Shown in pieces: positions 1 to 5,382 of a DNA stretch of 8,218 nucleotides. The first letter of the stretch is position 1. Every line of letters begins with the position of its first letter. The translations under genes were made by a program, and so were the position numbers. The stretch is from a bacterium (GTDB taxonomy: Bacteria; Bacillota_I; Bacilli_A; RF39; UBA660), in assembly GCA_004560915.1 (NCBI GenBank), contig SFTR01000046.1, forward strand, positions 1 through 8,218. The letters are read 5' to 3'. The notes below the pieces were generated by a model that was given only the letters and a program-made list of their open reading frames with translations, did no database searches and was not told the origin of the DNA.

Positions 1-1
1 T

Positions 2-690
2 GGTAGAAAGCCAGGAAACTATGCATCAGTTAAAATAAGTGCTTCTGATAAATATACTAAAGAAGACTTACTTGCAAATACTAAACTTACTATTGATGAC
101 AGAGAAACTATTACTTGGGGAGATGTTATTGATGAATCATTAGGTGAAGATGTGTTCTTTACACTTTATCCAAGATTTGATGAAAATACTAAATCTCATA
201 AAGTAACTATTGAATGGGAAAATGGTAATACTCAAACATTTGTAATTGAGCTTGCTGAAACTGCTACTTTAGAAAGTGCTCCAAAAGGTACTATTGCTAA
301 AGGAGATTCTACTGGTGGAGATCTTGAATATACAGTTGAAGGAAACAAAGTAACTATTAATGGTACTATGAAATGGTATGATATACAGTTGAAGGAAACA
401 AAGTAACTATTAATGGTACTATGAAATGGTATGAAGCTGATGAAAATGCTCAAAATGGTAGAAAAGCTGGAAATTATGCTTCAGTTAAGATTTCTGCTAA
501 TGAAGCTTATACAAGAGAAATGTTAGTAAGTAAAGCAAAAGTTACTATCGATGACAGAGAAACTATTAATTGGGAAACTGTAACAGATCCTTCAATGGGT
601 GAAGACGTGTTCTTTATATTTTATCCAAGATTCGATGAAAATACTAAATCTCATAAAGTAACTATTGAATGGGAAAATGGTAATACTCAA
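2..690 (+). repeat. Two 134-aa protein domain repeats
   Basis: GRKPGNYASVKISA (from position 2) recurs as GRKAGNYASVKISA (from 457). After subtracting the 53-bp duplication the period is 402 bp, or 134 codons. The best conserved stretch is 179-235 against 634-690, which is identical over 57 nucleotides. The N-terminal parts of the units are more diverged (for example DKYTKEDLLANTKLT against EAYTREMLVSKAKVT). Near-identity in DNA over part of a diverged repeat is compatible with recent gene conversion or strong constraint, and it makes the region error-prone in short-read assembly. Confidence 0.85.
328..434 (+). repeat. 53-bp perfect tandem duplication (frameshifting)
   Basis: Positions 328-381 and 381-434 are identical over 54 bases at an offset of 53 (they share base 381). 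The segment runs from atatacagttgaaggaaac through ggtactatgaaatggtatg to a final a. The offset is not a multiple of three, so the second copy shifts the frame and creates the stop at 404-406. Only one base of microhomology is shared at the junction, so recombination between pre-existing repeats is not the obvious cause. Confidence 0.93.
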
Positions 691-761
691 GTATTCACTA
701 TTGAACTAGGAGAATCAATAGTACTTGAACCTGAACAAACTATATAATATATTTAAATATT

Positions 762-790
762 TTTAGAATTTAAACAGGTAGAATTATAAT
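762..790 (+). promoter_or_regulatory. Candidate sigma-A promoter close to the start of the 798 gene
   Basis: TTTAGA (762-767, 4/6 to TTGACA) is followed after exactly 17 bases by a perfect TATAAT (785-790). The ATG of the next gene is at 798, only 8 bases after the -10 box, so transcription would begin at or within a few bases of the start codon. No Shine-Dalgarno sequence lies at a usable distance; the nearest purine run, AGGT at 776-779, is 18 bases upstream. In DNA this AT-rich, chance matches are common, so this is a candidate only. Confidence 0.4.
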
Positions 791-797
791 CAAGCAT

Positions 798-1142
798 ATG
801 AAAAATAAAAAGAAAATATTGTTTATAACAGTTTTAATATTAGTTTTAGTCATTGTAGTTACAGCTATAATAGTGACTATTAATATTAAAAAAACAAAGA
901 AACTAACATATGAGTTAGAAACTCTTACTACTAACTATTATGAAAATGAATTTACTGAATACATGCCAACTCTTTTGAAAAGAAATGGTACTTTAAAAAT
1001 TACAGTTAGTTCTTTAAAACAATTAAAAAAAGATGTATCAATATTTGAAGATAATGATTGTGATTTAGAAGATACTTATGTAGTACTTACATATAATGAA
1101 AAAACTAATTATGATATTGAAAGTCATTTATCTTGTAAATAA
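798..1142 (+). CDS. Small membrane-anchored protein of unknown function
   Basis: This encodes 114 residues. A short lysine-rich start (MKNKKK) is followed by one strongly hydrophobic helix at about residues 8-30 and then a Lys cluster (KKTKK). The rest, about 80 residues, is a mixed polar region. By the positive-inside rule the orientation is unclear because Lys clusters flank both sides, but an uncleaved signal anchor with the C-terminal domain outside is the simplest reading. Two cysteines (C88 in DNDCDL and C113, the second-last residue) could form a disulfide in an exported domain. I do not recognise the family. The gene stands alone between the repeat-protein fragment and the carboxypeptidase. 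Its start lacks a clear ribosome binding site, but no alternative in-frame start would keep the membrane segment. Codon use matches its neighbours, which supports a real gene. Confidence 0.75.
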   Translation: MKNKKKILFITVLILVLVIVVTAIIVTINIKKTKKLTYELETLTTNYYENEFTEYMPTLLKRNGTLKITVSSLKQLKKDVSIFEDNDCDLEDTYVVLTYNEKTNYDIESHLSCK

Positions 1143-1187
1143 TTGATAAAATATTAATAATAAAAGATTTGATTCATATTATTTAAT

Positions 1188-1193
1188 GGTGAT
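1188..1193 (+). promoter_or_regulatory. Ribosome binding site choosing ATG 1198
   Basis: GGTGAT matches the 3' half of the AGGAGGTGAT anti-SD complement and ends four bases before ATG 1198. The alternative in-frame ATG 1186 overlaps this site and has no purine-rich sequence before it. A TATTAT box at 1177-1182, with TTAATA 17 bases upstream (1154-1159), is a weak promoter candidate just ahead. Confidence 0.5.
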
Positions 1194-1197
1194 ATGT

Positions 1198-2340
1198 ATG
1201 AAGAAAGTCTTTTTTATTTTAATATGTTTTATGTTTTTAGTTGTAAATGCTAGTGAAGTAGGGCTTGCTAAGAATAGTGAAACTGCTATTTTAGTAGAAG
1301 CTAGTACTGGGAAAATATTATTTGAGAAAGATAAAGATAAAAAGATGGCTCCTGCTTCTATGACTAAGATAATGACTATGCTTTTAACTATGGAAGCACT
1401 TGAAAGTGGTAAGATTAGTTTGAACGATGATGTGTTAATTTCAAAGAATGCACAAGATATGGGTGGAACTCAAATATATGTTGAAGCTGGAAGTAATGTT
1501 AAAGTTGAAGATTTAATTAAGGGTGTAGGAATAGCTTCTGCGAATGATGCGGCTGTTGCGCTTGCTGAAAAGTTAGGTGGGACAGTTGAGAATTTTGTTA
1601 ATATGATGAATGAAAGAGCAAAAGAATTAGGATGTAAGAATACTACTTTTAAAAATCCTCATGGTCTAGATGAAGAAGGACACTTGACTACTGCTTATGA
1701 TATGTCATTAATGGCTCGTGAACTTGTTAAACATGAACTTGCTTTAAAAATATCTAGTACTTATGATGAATATATAACGGTATCTGGCGAGAATCATTGG
1801 TTAGTTAATACAAATAAACTAGTTAAATTTTATAAAGGAATTGATGGACTTAAGACTGGATATACTGATAAAGCAGGTTATTGTCTTACAGCAACTATGA
1901 ATAAAAATAATATGAGACTTATAAGTGTTGTTATGAAAAGTAGTTCTAAAGATAACAGAAGTAGTGATACGATAGGTATGATGGAGTATGGATACAGTAT
2001 GTATGGAAGTGAAGTAATACTTAAGAAAAGTGAATATACTGGTAAAATAAATATAAGTGGTAGTGAAAATAAAGAATATAATTATTACTTAGATAATGAT
2101 GTTAAATTAATAGTTGATAAAAATACTAGAGATGTTAATTATAGTACTAATGTAAAACTTGATAAATTAAAAGCACCATTAAAGAAAGGTACTAAAGTAG
2201 GAGAGTTAATACTTAATTATGACTCTAAAGAATATAAATATGATTTAATTGTTAATGAAGATGTAAAGAAAGCATCATACTTTAAAGTACTTGTTAATAA
2301 TCTTAAAGATATTGTGACTGGTAATATAAGAAAAAAATGA
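1198..2340 (+). CDS. Serine-type D-Ala-D-Ala carboxypeptidase (PBP5/DacA-DacF-like, peptidase S11)
   Basis: This is a secreted low-molecular-weight penicillin-binding protein that removes the terminal D-Ala from peptidoglycan stem peptides at the outer face of the membrane. With the start at 1198 it has 380 residues. A signal peptide covers about residues 1-24 (MKKVFFILICFMFLVVNA...). The three active-site motifs of the S11 family are intact: SMTK (Ser54 nucleophile, Lys57), SAN (114-116) and KTG (219-221, in DGLKTGYTDKAGY). The conserved block NPHGLDEEGH lies between them. A C-terminal all-beta PBP5_C-like domain spans about 270-355. The last roughly 20 residues (ASYFKVLVNNLKDIVTGNIR) form an amphipathic, basic helix typical of the membrane anchor of this family. 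Length and order fit the family well. ATG 1186 would add MVIC in front of the signal peptide, but the GGTGAT site favours 1198. The gene appears monocistronic, followed by a terminator that contains its TGA stop. It shows that the organism makes a cell wall. Confidence 0.95.
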   Translation: MKKVFFILICFMFLVVNASEVGLAKNSETAILVEASTGKILFEKDKDKKMAPASMTKIMTMLLTMEALESGKISLNDDVLISKNAQDMGGTQIYVEAGSNVKVEDLIKGVGIASANDAAVALAEKLGGTVENFVNMMNERAKELGCKNTTFKNPHGLDEEGHLTTAYDMSLMARELVKHELALKISSTYDEYITVSGENHWLVNTNKLVKFYKGIDGLKTGYTDKAGYCLTATMNKNNMRLISVVMKSSSKDNRSSDTIGMMEYGYSMYGSEVILKKSEYTGKINISGSENKEYNYYLDNDVKLIVDKNTRDVNYSTNVKLDKLKAPLKKGTKVGELILNYDSKEYKYDLIVNEDVKKASYFKVLVNNLKDIVTGNIRKK

Positions 2341-2361
2341 TGACTTATTTGTCATCATTTT
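2334..2361 (+). terminator. Rho-independent terminator overlapping the carboxypeptidase stop codon
   Basis: An 11-bp perfect stem, AAAATGATGAC (2334-2344) with GTCATCATTTT (2351-2361), has a 6-base loop TTATTT. The TGA stop (2338-2340) is inside the 5' arm. The A run before and T run after the core could also allow it to work in the reverse direction. Confidence 0.7.
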
Positions 2362-2378
2362 CAGTATTAATTAAATAA

Positions 2379-2495
2379 CTAAAATATTTAATTTTACCAG
2401 ATAATACATCTTTGGATAATGAAGATGATAGTAACTTTAATATAGATTTTAATGGATATAAATTATATGTTAATGGAAAAGTTTATTCAAAATAA
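2379..2495 (+). pseudogene. Coding remnant: C-terminal tail of a lost gene (38 codons)
   Basis: After a TAA at 2376-2378 the frame is open to TAA 2493-2495. It reads LKYLILPDNTSLDNEDDSN, followed by FNIDFNGYKLYVNGKVYSK. The composition, an acidic linker followed by a short alternating beta-like stretch, looks like translated sequence. The stop is followed at once by a good terminator, as expected at the end of a real gene. There is no ATG or GTG in frame; a TTG at 2412 has no ribosome binding site. The simplest reading is the 3' remnant of a deleted gene, but chance cannot be excluded for so short a frame. The family is not recognised. Confidence 0.35.
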
Positions 2496-2506
2496 TAAAC
2501 TTTTTT
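2477..2506 (+). terminator. Rho-independent terminator
   Basis: A perfect 11-bp stem, AAAAGTTTATT (2477-2487) with AATAAACTTTT (2494-2504), has a 6-base loop CAAAAT and a T run to 2506. The stem is AT-rich but long. It encloses the stop codon of the upstream remnant and insulates the following operon. Confidence 0.65.
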
Positions 2507-2551
2507 AAATTTCTTATGGTTTTGGAAAGTATTCTATGATAAAATTAAGAT

Positions 2552-2556
2552 GGTGG
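2552..2556 (+). promoter_or_regulatory. Ribosome binding site choosing ATG 2562
   Basis: GGTGG lies five bases before ATG 2562. The upstream in-frame ATG at 2550 overlaps this sequence and has only AT-rich DNA before it, so 2562 is preferred. A TATGAT box at 2535-2540 is a possible -10 element, without a convincing -35. Confidence 0.45.
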
Positions 2557-2561
2557 TTGGA

Positions 2562-3086
2562 ATGAGTAAAAAAAGAAAAAAGAATGTTAAAAGTAAAAAG
2601 AAATTAGAAAAGAAAGATTATATTAAATTAATAGTATCATTTGTATTATTTTTGGGTGCTATTATTTTATTTATATATATATTTGATGGAAAATACACTA
2701 TTAATTTTGATAGTGATGGTGGAAGTGTTTTTAGTAGTATTAGAGAAAAGAAACATAAAGAAATTGTACTTCCAGTACCAGAGAAAAAAGGTTATAGTTT
2801 TATAGGTTGGAAAGACGCTAATGGTGAATATGTAGAAGGTCACTATAAAGTAGAAGGTACAACTACATTAAAAGCTGATTATAGACTTAAATTTATTGTT
2901 ACATTTGTGTATAATAATGGAGAAGAAAATACTACTCAAGAAGTAGTTGAGAATCAAATGGCTATAGCACCTAAAGAACCTATTAAAAATGGATATGAAT
3001 TTGATGGCTGGTACTATAATGAAATTAAATATAATTTTGATAAGGTCGTTAGTAGTAATATAACTTTAGAAGCAAGGTGGAAATAA
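2562..3086 (+). CDS. Membrane-anchored protein with two Listeria-Bacteroides (InlB B-type) repeats
   Basis: This encodes 174 residues from the preferred start. A very basic cytoplasmic tail (MSKKRKKNVKSKKKLEKK) is followed by one membrane helix at about 21-41. Two beta-grasp repeats of the Listeria-Bacteroides/Flg_new type follow at about 45-108 and 111-174. Their hallmarks are visible: YTINFDSDGG then GYSFIGWKD then TTTLKADY in the first, and VTFVYNNG then GYEFDGWYY then ITLEARWK in the second. In this family the repeats sit on surface proteins and act as spacer or adhesive modules. The protein ends exactly with the second repeat, so no extra domain or wall anchor is present. Attachment is by the N-terminal helix, with the repeats outside. 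The next gene begins two bases after this stop codon and its ribosome binding site lies in this gene's last codons, so the two are co-translated. A link between the repeats and the channel protein downstream is inferred only from this coupling. Confidence 0.88.
   Translation: MSKKRKKNVKSKKKLEKKDYIKLIVSFVLFLGAIILFIYIFDGKYTINFDSDGGSVFSSIREKKHKEIVLPVPEKKGYSFIGWKDANGEYVEGHYKVEGTTTLKADYRLKFIVTFVYNNGEENTTQEVVENQMAIAPKEPIKNGYEFDGWYYNEIKYNFDKVVSSNITLEARWK
3074..3080 (+). promoter_or_regulatory. Ribosome binding site supporting a TTG start at 3088
   Basis: AAGGTGG inside the last codons of the upstream gene lies seven bases before TTG 3088. No ATG follows before the first membrane helix of the product, so TTG is the likely start. 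The arrangement implies translational coupling to the upstream gene. Confidence 0.6.
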
Positions 3087-3087
3087 A

Positions 3088-3720
3088 TTGAAAAAATATA
3101 AAAATTATATAGATTATTTAATTAAAAGTATATTTGCTGGTATTATGATAGGTATTGCTGGTACAGTATATTTAAGAGTTGATAATAACTTATTTGGGGC
3201 TTTCTTATTTTCTATAGGACTTCTTGTTATATGTATGTATGGAATGAATTTATTTACTGGTAAAGTTGGATATGTACTTATAAATAAATTTAATTATATT
3301 TATGAATTATTAATAACAATAGTTGGTAATTTTATTGGTACATTCTTAGTAGCTAGGTTAGTGCTTTTAACAAGATTTAAAAGTATTAGTGATAAAGCGG
3401 TAAATTTAGTAAATTTAAAACTAAATGATAACTTACTAAGTATATTTATTTTATCTATATTATGTGGAATACTTATGTATATAGCAGTAAACAATTATAA
3501 AAAGATAAACAATGAGATAGGTAAATATTCTTGCATATTTATGTGTGTAATGGTTTTTATACTTAGTGGTTTTGAACATAGTATAGCTAATATGTATTAT
3601 ATAAGTGTAGCAAATTTATTAAGTTTTAAATCATTACTTTATATATTTATAATGTTACTTGGTAATTCAGTTGGTTCTATTTTAATAGCTCTATACTATA
3701 ATAGATTTTATAAAAATTAA
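3088..3720 (+). CDS. Formate/nitrite transporter (FNT) family channel, short form
   Basis: This is an integral membrane protein of 210 residues with about six hydrophobic segments. In the FNT family (FocA, NirC, HSC) such proteins form pentameric channels for small monovalent anions: formate, nitrite or hydrosulfide. Diagnostic blocks are seen. LFTGK (55-59) is in the place of the usual LFTGN re-entrant motif. GILMYIAVNNYKK (127-139) matches the fourth helix and its following loop. SGFEHSIANM (160-169) is the signature containing the central pore His (H164). GNSVGSILIALYY (near 190-205) matches the last helix. The protein is shorter than the usual 250-280 residues: it begins almost directly at helix 1 and lacks the usual N-terminal amphipathic region and a long C-terminal tail. 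It starts at TTG, supported by AAGGTGG seven bases before. The substrate cannot be told from sequence. It is co-transcribed with the repeat protein upstream and closed by a strong terminator. Confidence 0.85.
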   Translation: MKKYKNYIDYLIKSIFAGIMIGIAGTVYLRVDNNLFGAFLFSIGLLVICMYGMNLFTGKVGYVLINKFNYIYELLITIVGNFIGTFLVARLVLLTRFKSISDKAVNLVNLKLNDNLLSIFILSILCGILMYIAVNNYKKINNEIGKYSCIFMCVMVFILSGFEHSIANMYYISVANLLSFKSLLYIFIMLLGNSVGSILIALYYNRFYKN

Positions 3721-3738
3721 GTTTATAAAATCTTTTTT
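3703..3738 (+). terminator. Rho-independent terminator containing the FNT stop codon
   Basis: A perfect 12-bp stem, AGATTTTATAAA (3703-3714) with TTTATAAAATCT (3722-3733), is followed by TTTTT (3734-3738). The loop AATTAAG (3715-3721) contains the TAA stop (3718-3720) of the upstream gene, so the 5' arm is coding sequence. Confidence 0.8.
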
Positions 3739-3755
3739 AATATTTAAAAATATAG

Positions 3756-3773
3756 TATAATTCTTATGAGGAG
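3756..3773 (+). promoter_or_regulatory. Candidate promoter -10 and strong RBS of the ecf-truA operon
   Basis: TATAAT (3756-3761) lies just after the upstream terminator. Its -35 region falls in the terminator T run and matches poorly. GAGGAG (3768-3773) is a good Shine-Dalgarno sequence eight bases before ATG 3782. As a terminator precedes and the four following genes overlap, this is the logical operon promoter position. Confidence 0.5.
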
Positions 3774-3781
3774 TATTTATT

Positions 3782-4549
3782 ATGGAAGATGTTTACTTTA
3801 AATATAAGTTTGATGAAGATATTAGTATAGAATTAAAACCTAGTGAATTTGTATCTATTATTGGAGATAATAATGATTTAATAATTCATACTCTTTTGCA
3901 TGGTAATAAGAAAGCTACTATAGAAGTAGGAGATACTAGTTTTAGTCCTAAGACTTTAGATGTTATTAGAAGAAGAATGAGTTTTGTTTTATATAAACAT
4001 TTAAATGTTTTTGTAGGTGAAACTGTAGAAGATGAAATAGCTTTTGGACTTGAAAGTTTAGCTATGAAAAAGAATCAAATAAGAGAACTTATAGATACTG
4101 AAAGTAGACATTTCAAATTAAAAGAATTATTAATAAGAGATCCTAATAGTTTAGGCGCTAGTGATAAAGTAAAGATGAAAATATTATCTGCATTAATAGT
4201 TAAACCTAAAATATTAGTAATAGATAATGTACTTTGTGAATTAGACTATGAAGATAAATTACTTATTTTTGATATATTAAAAGAATATGTTAAAGATGGT
4301 GGAATAGTTATGAATTTTACTAATGATATGGAAGAAACTTTATATGGCGATAAAATAATAATAGTTTATGAAAAAAAGATTGTATGTGAAGGCAAGACAT
4401 TAAGTGTTTTAAATGAAGAAAAGATACTTAAGAGATTAGGTTTAGGTCTTCCATTTATAGTAGAGTTAAATAGATATTTAATGGATTATGGACTTATTAA
4501 TAAATACTATTTAAGTGATAAAGAATTGGTAGGTGCATTATGGAAATAA
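3782..4549 (+). CDS. ecfA1: ECF transporter ATPase subunit EcfA1, catalytically degenerate
   Basis: By position and fold this is the first ATPase (A) component of an energy-coupling-factor importer, on the cytoplasmic face of the membrane. It has 255 residues. Family features remain: FVSIIG before the P-loop, FVGETVEDEIAFGLE (77-91), the D-loop-like ELD (153-155) and the ECF C-terminal block LGLGLPFIVELNRYLMDYG. The catalytic motifs are lost. The P-loop reads GDNNDLIIHT (28-37) with no Lys. The Q-loop Gln is Tyr71. LSGGQ is replaced by LGASD (124-128). Walker B reads KILVIDN (143-149), keeping Asp148 but with Asn149 in place of the catalytic Glu. The switch His is Asn181 (FTND). ATP binding and hydrolysis in the usual way look impossible here. 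The frame is intact, codon use is normal, the RBS is strong and the gene overlaps ecfA2 by 10 bases, so it is probably expressed and structural. An alternative is early decay without stops. Confidence 0.85.
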   Translation: MEDVYFKYKFDEDISIELKPSEFVSIIGDNNDLIIHTLLHGNKKATIEVGDTSFSPKTLDVIRRRMSFVLYKHLNVFVGETVEDEIAFGLESLAMKKNQIRELIDTESRHFKLKELLIRDPNSLGASDKVKMKILSALIVKPKILVIDNVLCELDYEDKLLIFDILKEYVKDGGIVMNFTNDMEETLYGDKIIIVYEKKIVCEGKTLSVLNEEKILKRLGLGLPFIVELNRYLMDYGLINKYYLSDKELVGALWK

Positions 4550-5382
4550 GATTTGATCATGTAAGTTTTGTTATAGATGCATATACTCCTTTAGAGAAAA
4601 CTATTATAAGTGATGTAACATTCGAAATAAAGAATCCTGGTATATATTCATTTATTGGTAAAAGTAATAGTGGTAAGACAGCTATAGGTGACTTAATAAA
4701 TGCATTAATTATGCCTACTCGTGGTAGAGTTAAAATAGGAAGATTTATTAATGATGGAAGAATGATAAAGAATATAAATAAACTTAGATTTCAAACTGGA
4801 TATGTATTTAAAAATCCATATGATATGTTCTTTAATAAAACTGTTAGAAGCGAAATAGAATTTGGAATGAAATATTTCAAATATAAATTAGAAAAAATAG
4901 ATTTAAGAGCTAGTGATGCTTTAAAATTAGTTGGGTTAGATGACTCATATTTAAACATGAATCCTCATGAGTTAACACTTGTAGATGCTAAGAAGGTAGC
5001 ACTTGCGTGTGCTCTTGTGTATAATCCTAATATATTAATACTAGATGAATATACAGCAGGACTTAATTCAAATGATAAAAAAGAATTAATAAGACTACTA
5101 AGACTCTTAAAAAATAAATATAAAAAGACAATAATATTACTAAGTAAAGATACTAACTTCTGTTATCAAATAACAGATTATGTATACTTAATGCATATGA
5201 CTAAATTAGTAGCATTTGGTGGTAAAGAATTACTTCGTGATATAGGTGCATTAAATCAAATAGGAGTAGAAGTACCAAAAATAGTTACATTTATAGATGA
5301 ATGTAAGAAAAAAGGAAGATACATACATGACTATGACAATATACTTGACCTAATAAAGGGGGTATATAGAGATGTATTCTAG
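4540..5382 (+). CDS. ecfA2: ECF transporter ATPase subunit EcfA2, partly degenerate
   Basis: This is the second ATPase component of the ECF module, 280 residues, about normal length. It keeps a sound Walker A (GKSNSGKT, 40-47, Lys46) and Walker B with catalytic Glu (ILILDE, Asp169 and Glu170), so it should bind nucleotide. Other ABC motifs are changed: Lys91 replaces the Q-loop Gln (VFKNP), LTLVD (145-149) replaces LSGGQ, and Lys203 replaces the switch His (LLSKD). The D-loop reads TAGLN instead of TAGLD. The ECF C-terminal block (IGALNQIGVEVPKIVTFID) is present and docks the pair to EcfT coupling helices in this family. In a heterodimer its Walker site would face the altered LGASD of EcfA1, so at most one non-canonical composite site could form. 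The start overlaps ecfA1 (4540-4549), with GGTAGGTG just upstream, and the end overlaps ecfT by 11 bases, which implies tight co-translation. Confidence 0.88.
   Translation: MEIRFDHVSFVIDAYTPLEKTIISDVTFEIKNPGIYSFIGKSNSGKTAIGDLINALIMPTRGRVKIGRFINDGRMIKNINKLRFQTGYVFKNPYDMFFNKTVRSEIEFGMKYFKYKLEKIDLRASDALKLVGLDDSYLNMNPHELTLVDAKKVALACALVYNPNILILDEYTAGLNSNDKKELIRLLRLLKNKYKKTIILLSKDTNFCYQITDYVYLMHMTKLVAFGGKELLRDIGALNQIGVEVPKIVTFIDECKKKGRYIHDYDNILDLIKGVYRDVF

Larger units (their letters stand above)
2..747 (+). pseudogene. Repeat-containing surface-like protein, 3' part, frameshifted by a tandem duplication
   Basis: The frame is open from the window edge (codons from position 2) to a TAA at 404-406. 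It resumes in another frame at about 421 and ends with TAA at 745-747. The break is an exact 53-bp tandem duplication (328-434). Without one copy the two parts fuse into one frame of 230 residues. The restored protein carries two copies of a 134-residue unit with shared blocks such as IDDRETI.W, GEDVFF, YPRFDENTKSHKVTIEWENG and a following IEL. It is rich in beta-type residues and acidic, with no Cys. No LPXTG motif or C-terminal membrane helix is seen, so any secretion or anchoring signal must be upstream of the window. Tandem beta-rich repeats suggest an extracellular protein, but I do not recognise the family. ATG 421 opens the second part but lies inside the duplicated segment and has no ribosome binding site, so it is unlikely to be a true start. 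A sequencing or assembly error is an alternative to a real mutation. Confidence 0.75.

Noticed and set aside
232..453. Minus-strand open frame opposite the repeat-protein fragment
   Set aside because: It is the antisense shadow of the repetitive coding sequence, with no RBS and low-complexity hydrophobic translation.
421..747. Independent small gene starting at ATG 421
   Set aside because: The ATG is inside the duplicated segment, has no RBS, and the protein is the direct in-frame continuation of the upstream frame once one 53-bp copy is removed.
746..764. Hairpin after the repeat-protein stop
   Set aside because: The stem is only five A-T pairs with a short T run, too weak to call a terminator in this AT-rich DNA.
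2338..2340. UGA read as tryptophan (Mycoplasma code)
   Set aside because: The UGAs at 2338 and 6134 fall at natural protein ends, one in a terminator and one in an ATGA overlap, and Trp residues are encoded by UGG.
3300..3494. Minus-strand open frame within the FNT gene
   Set aside because: It is fully inside a well-supported membrane-protein gene on the other strand, with no start signal.
3782..4549. ecfA1 as an unrelated gene and not an ABC protein
   Set aside because: FVGETVEDEIAFGLE, the Walker B-like strand, the ELD loop and the LGLGLPF C-terminal block, plus position before ecfA2-ecfT, identify it despite missing catalytic residues.
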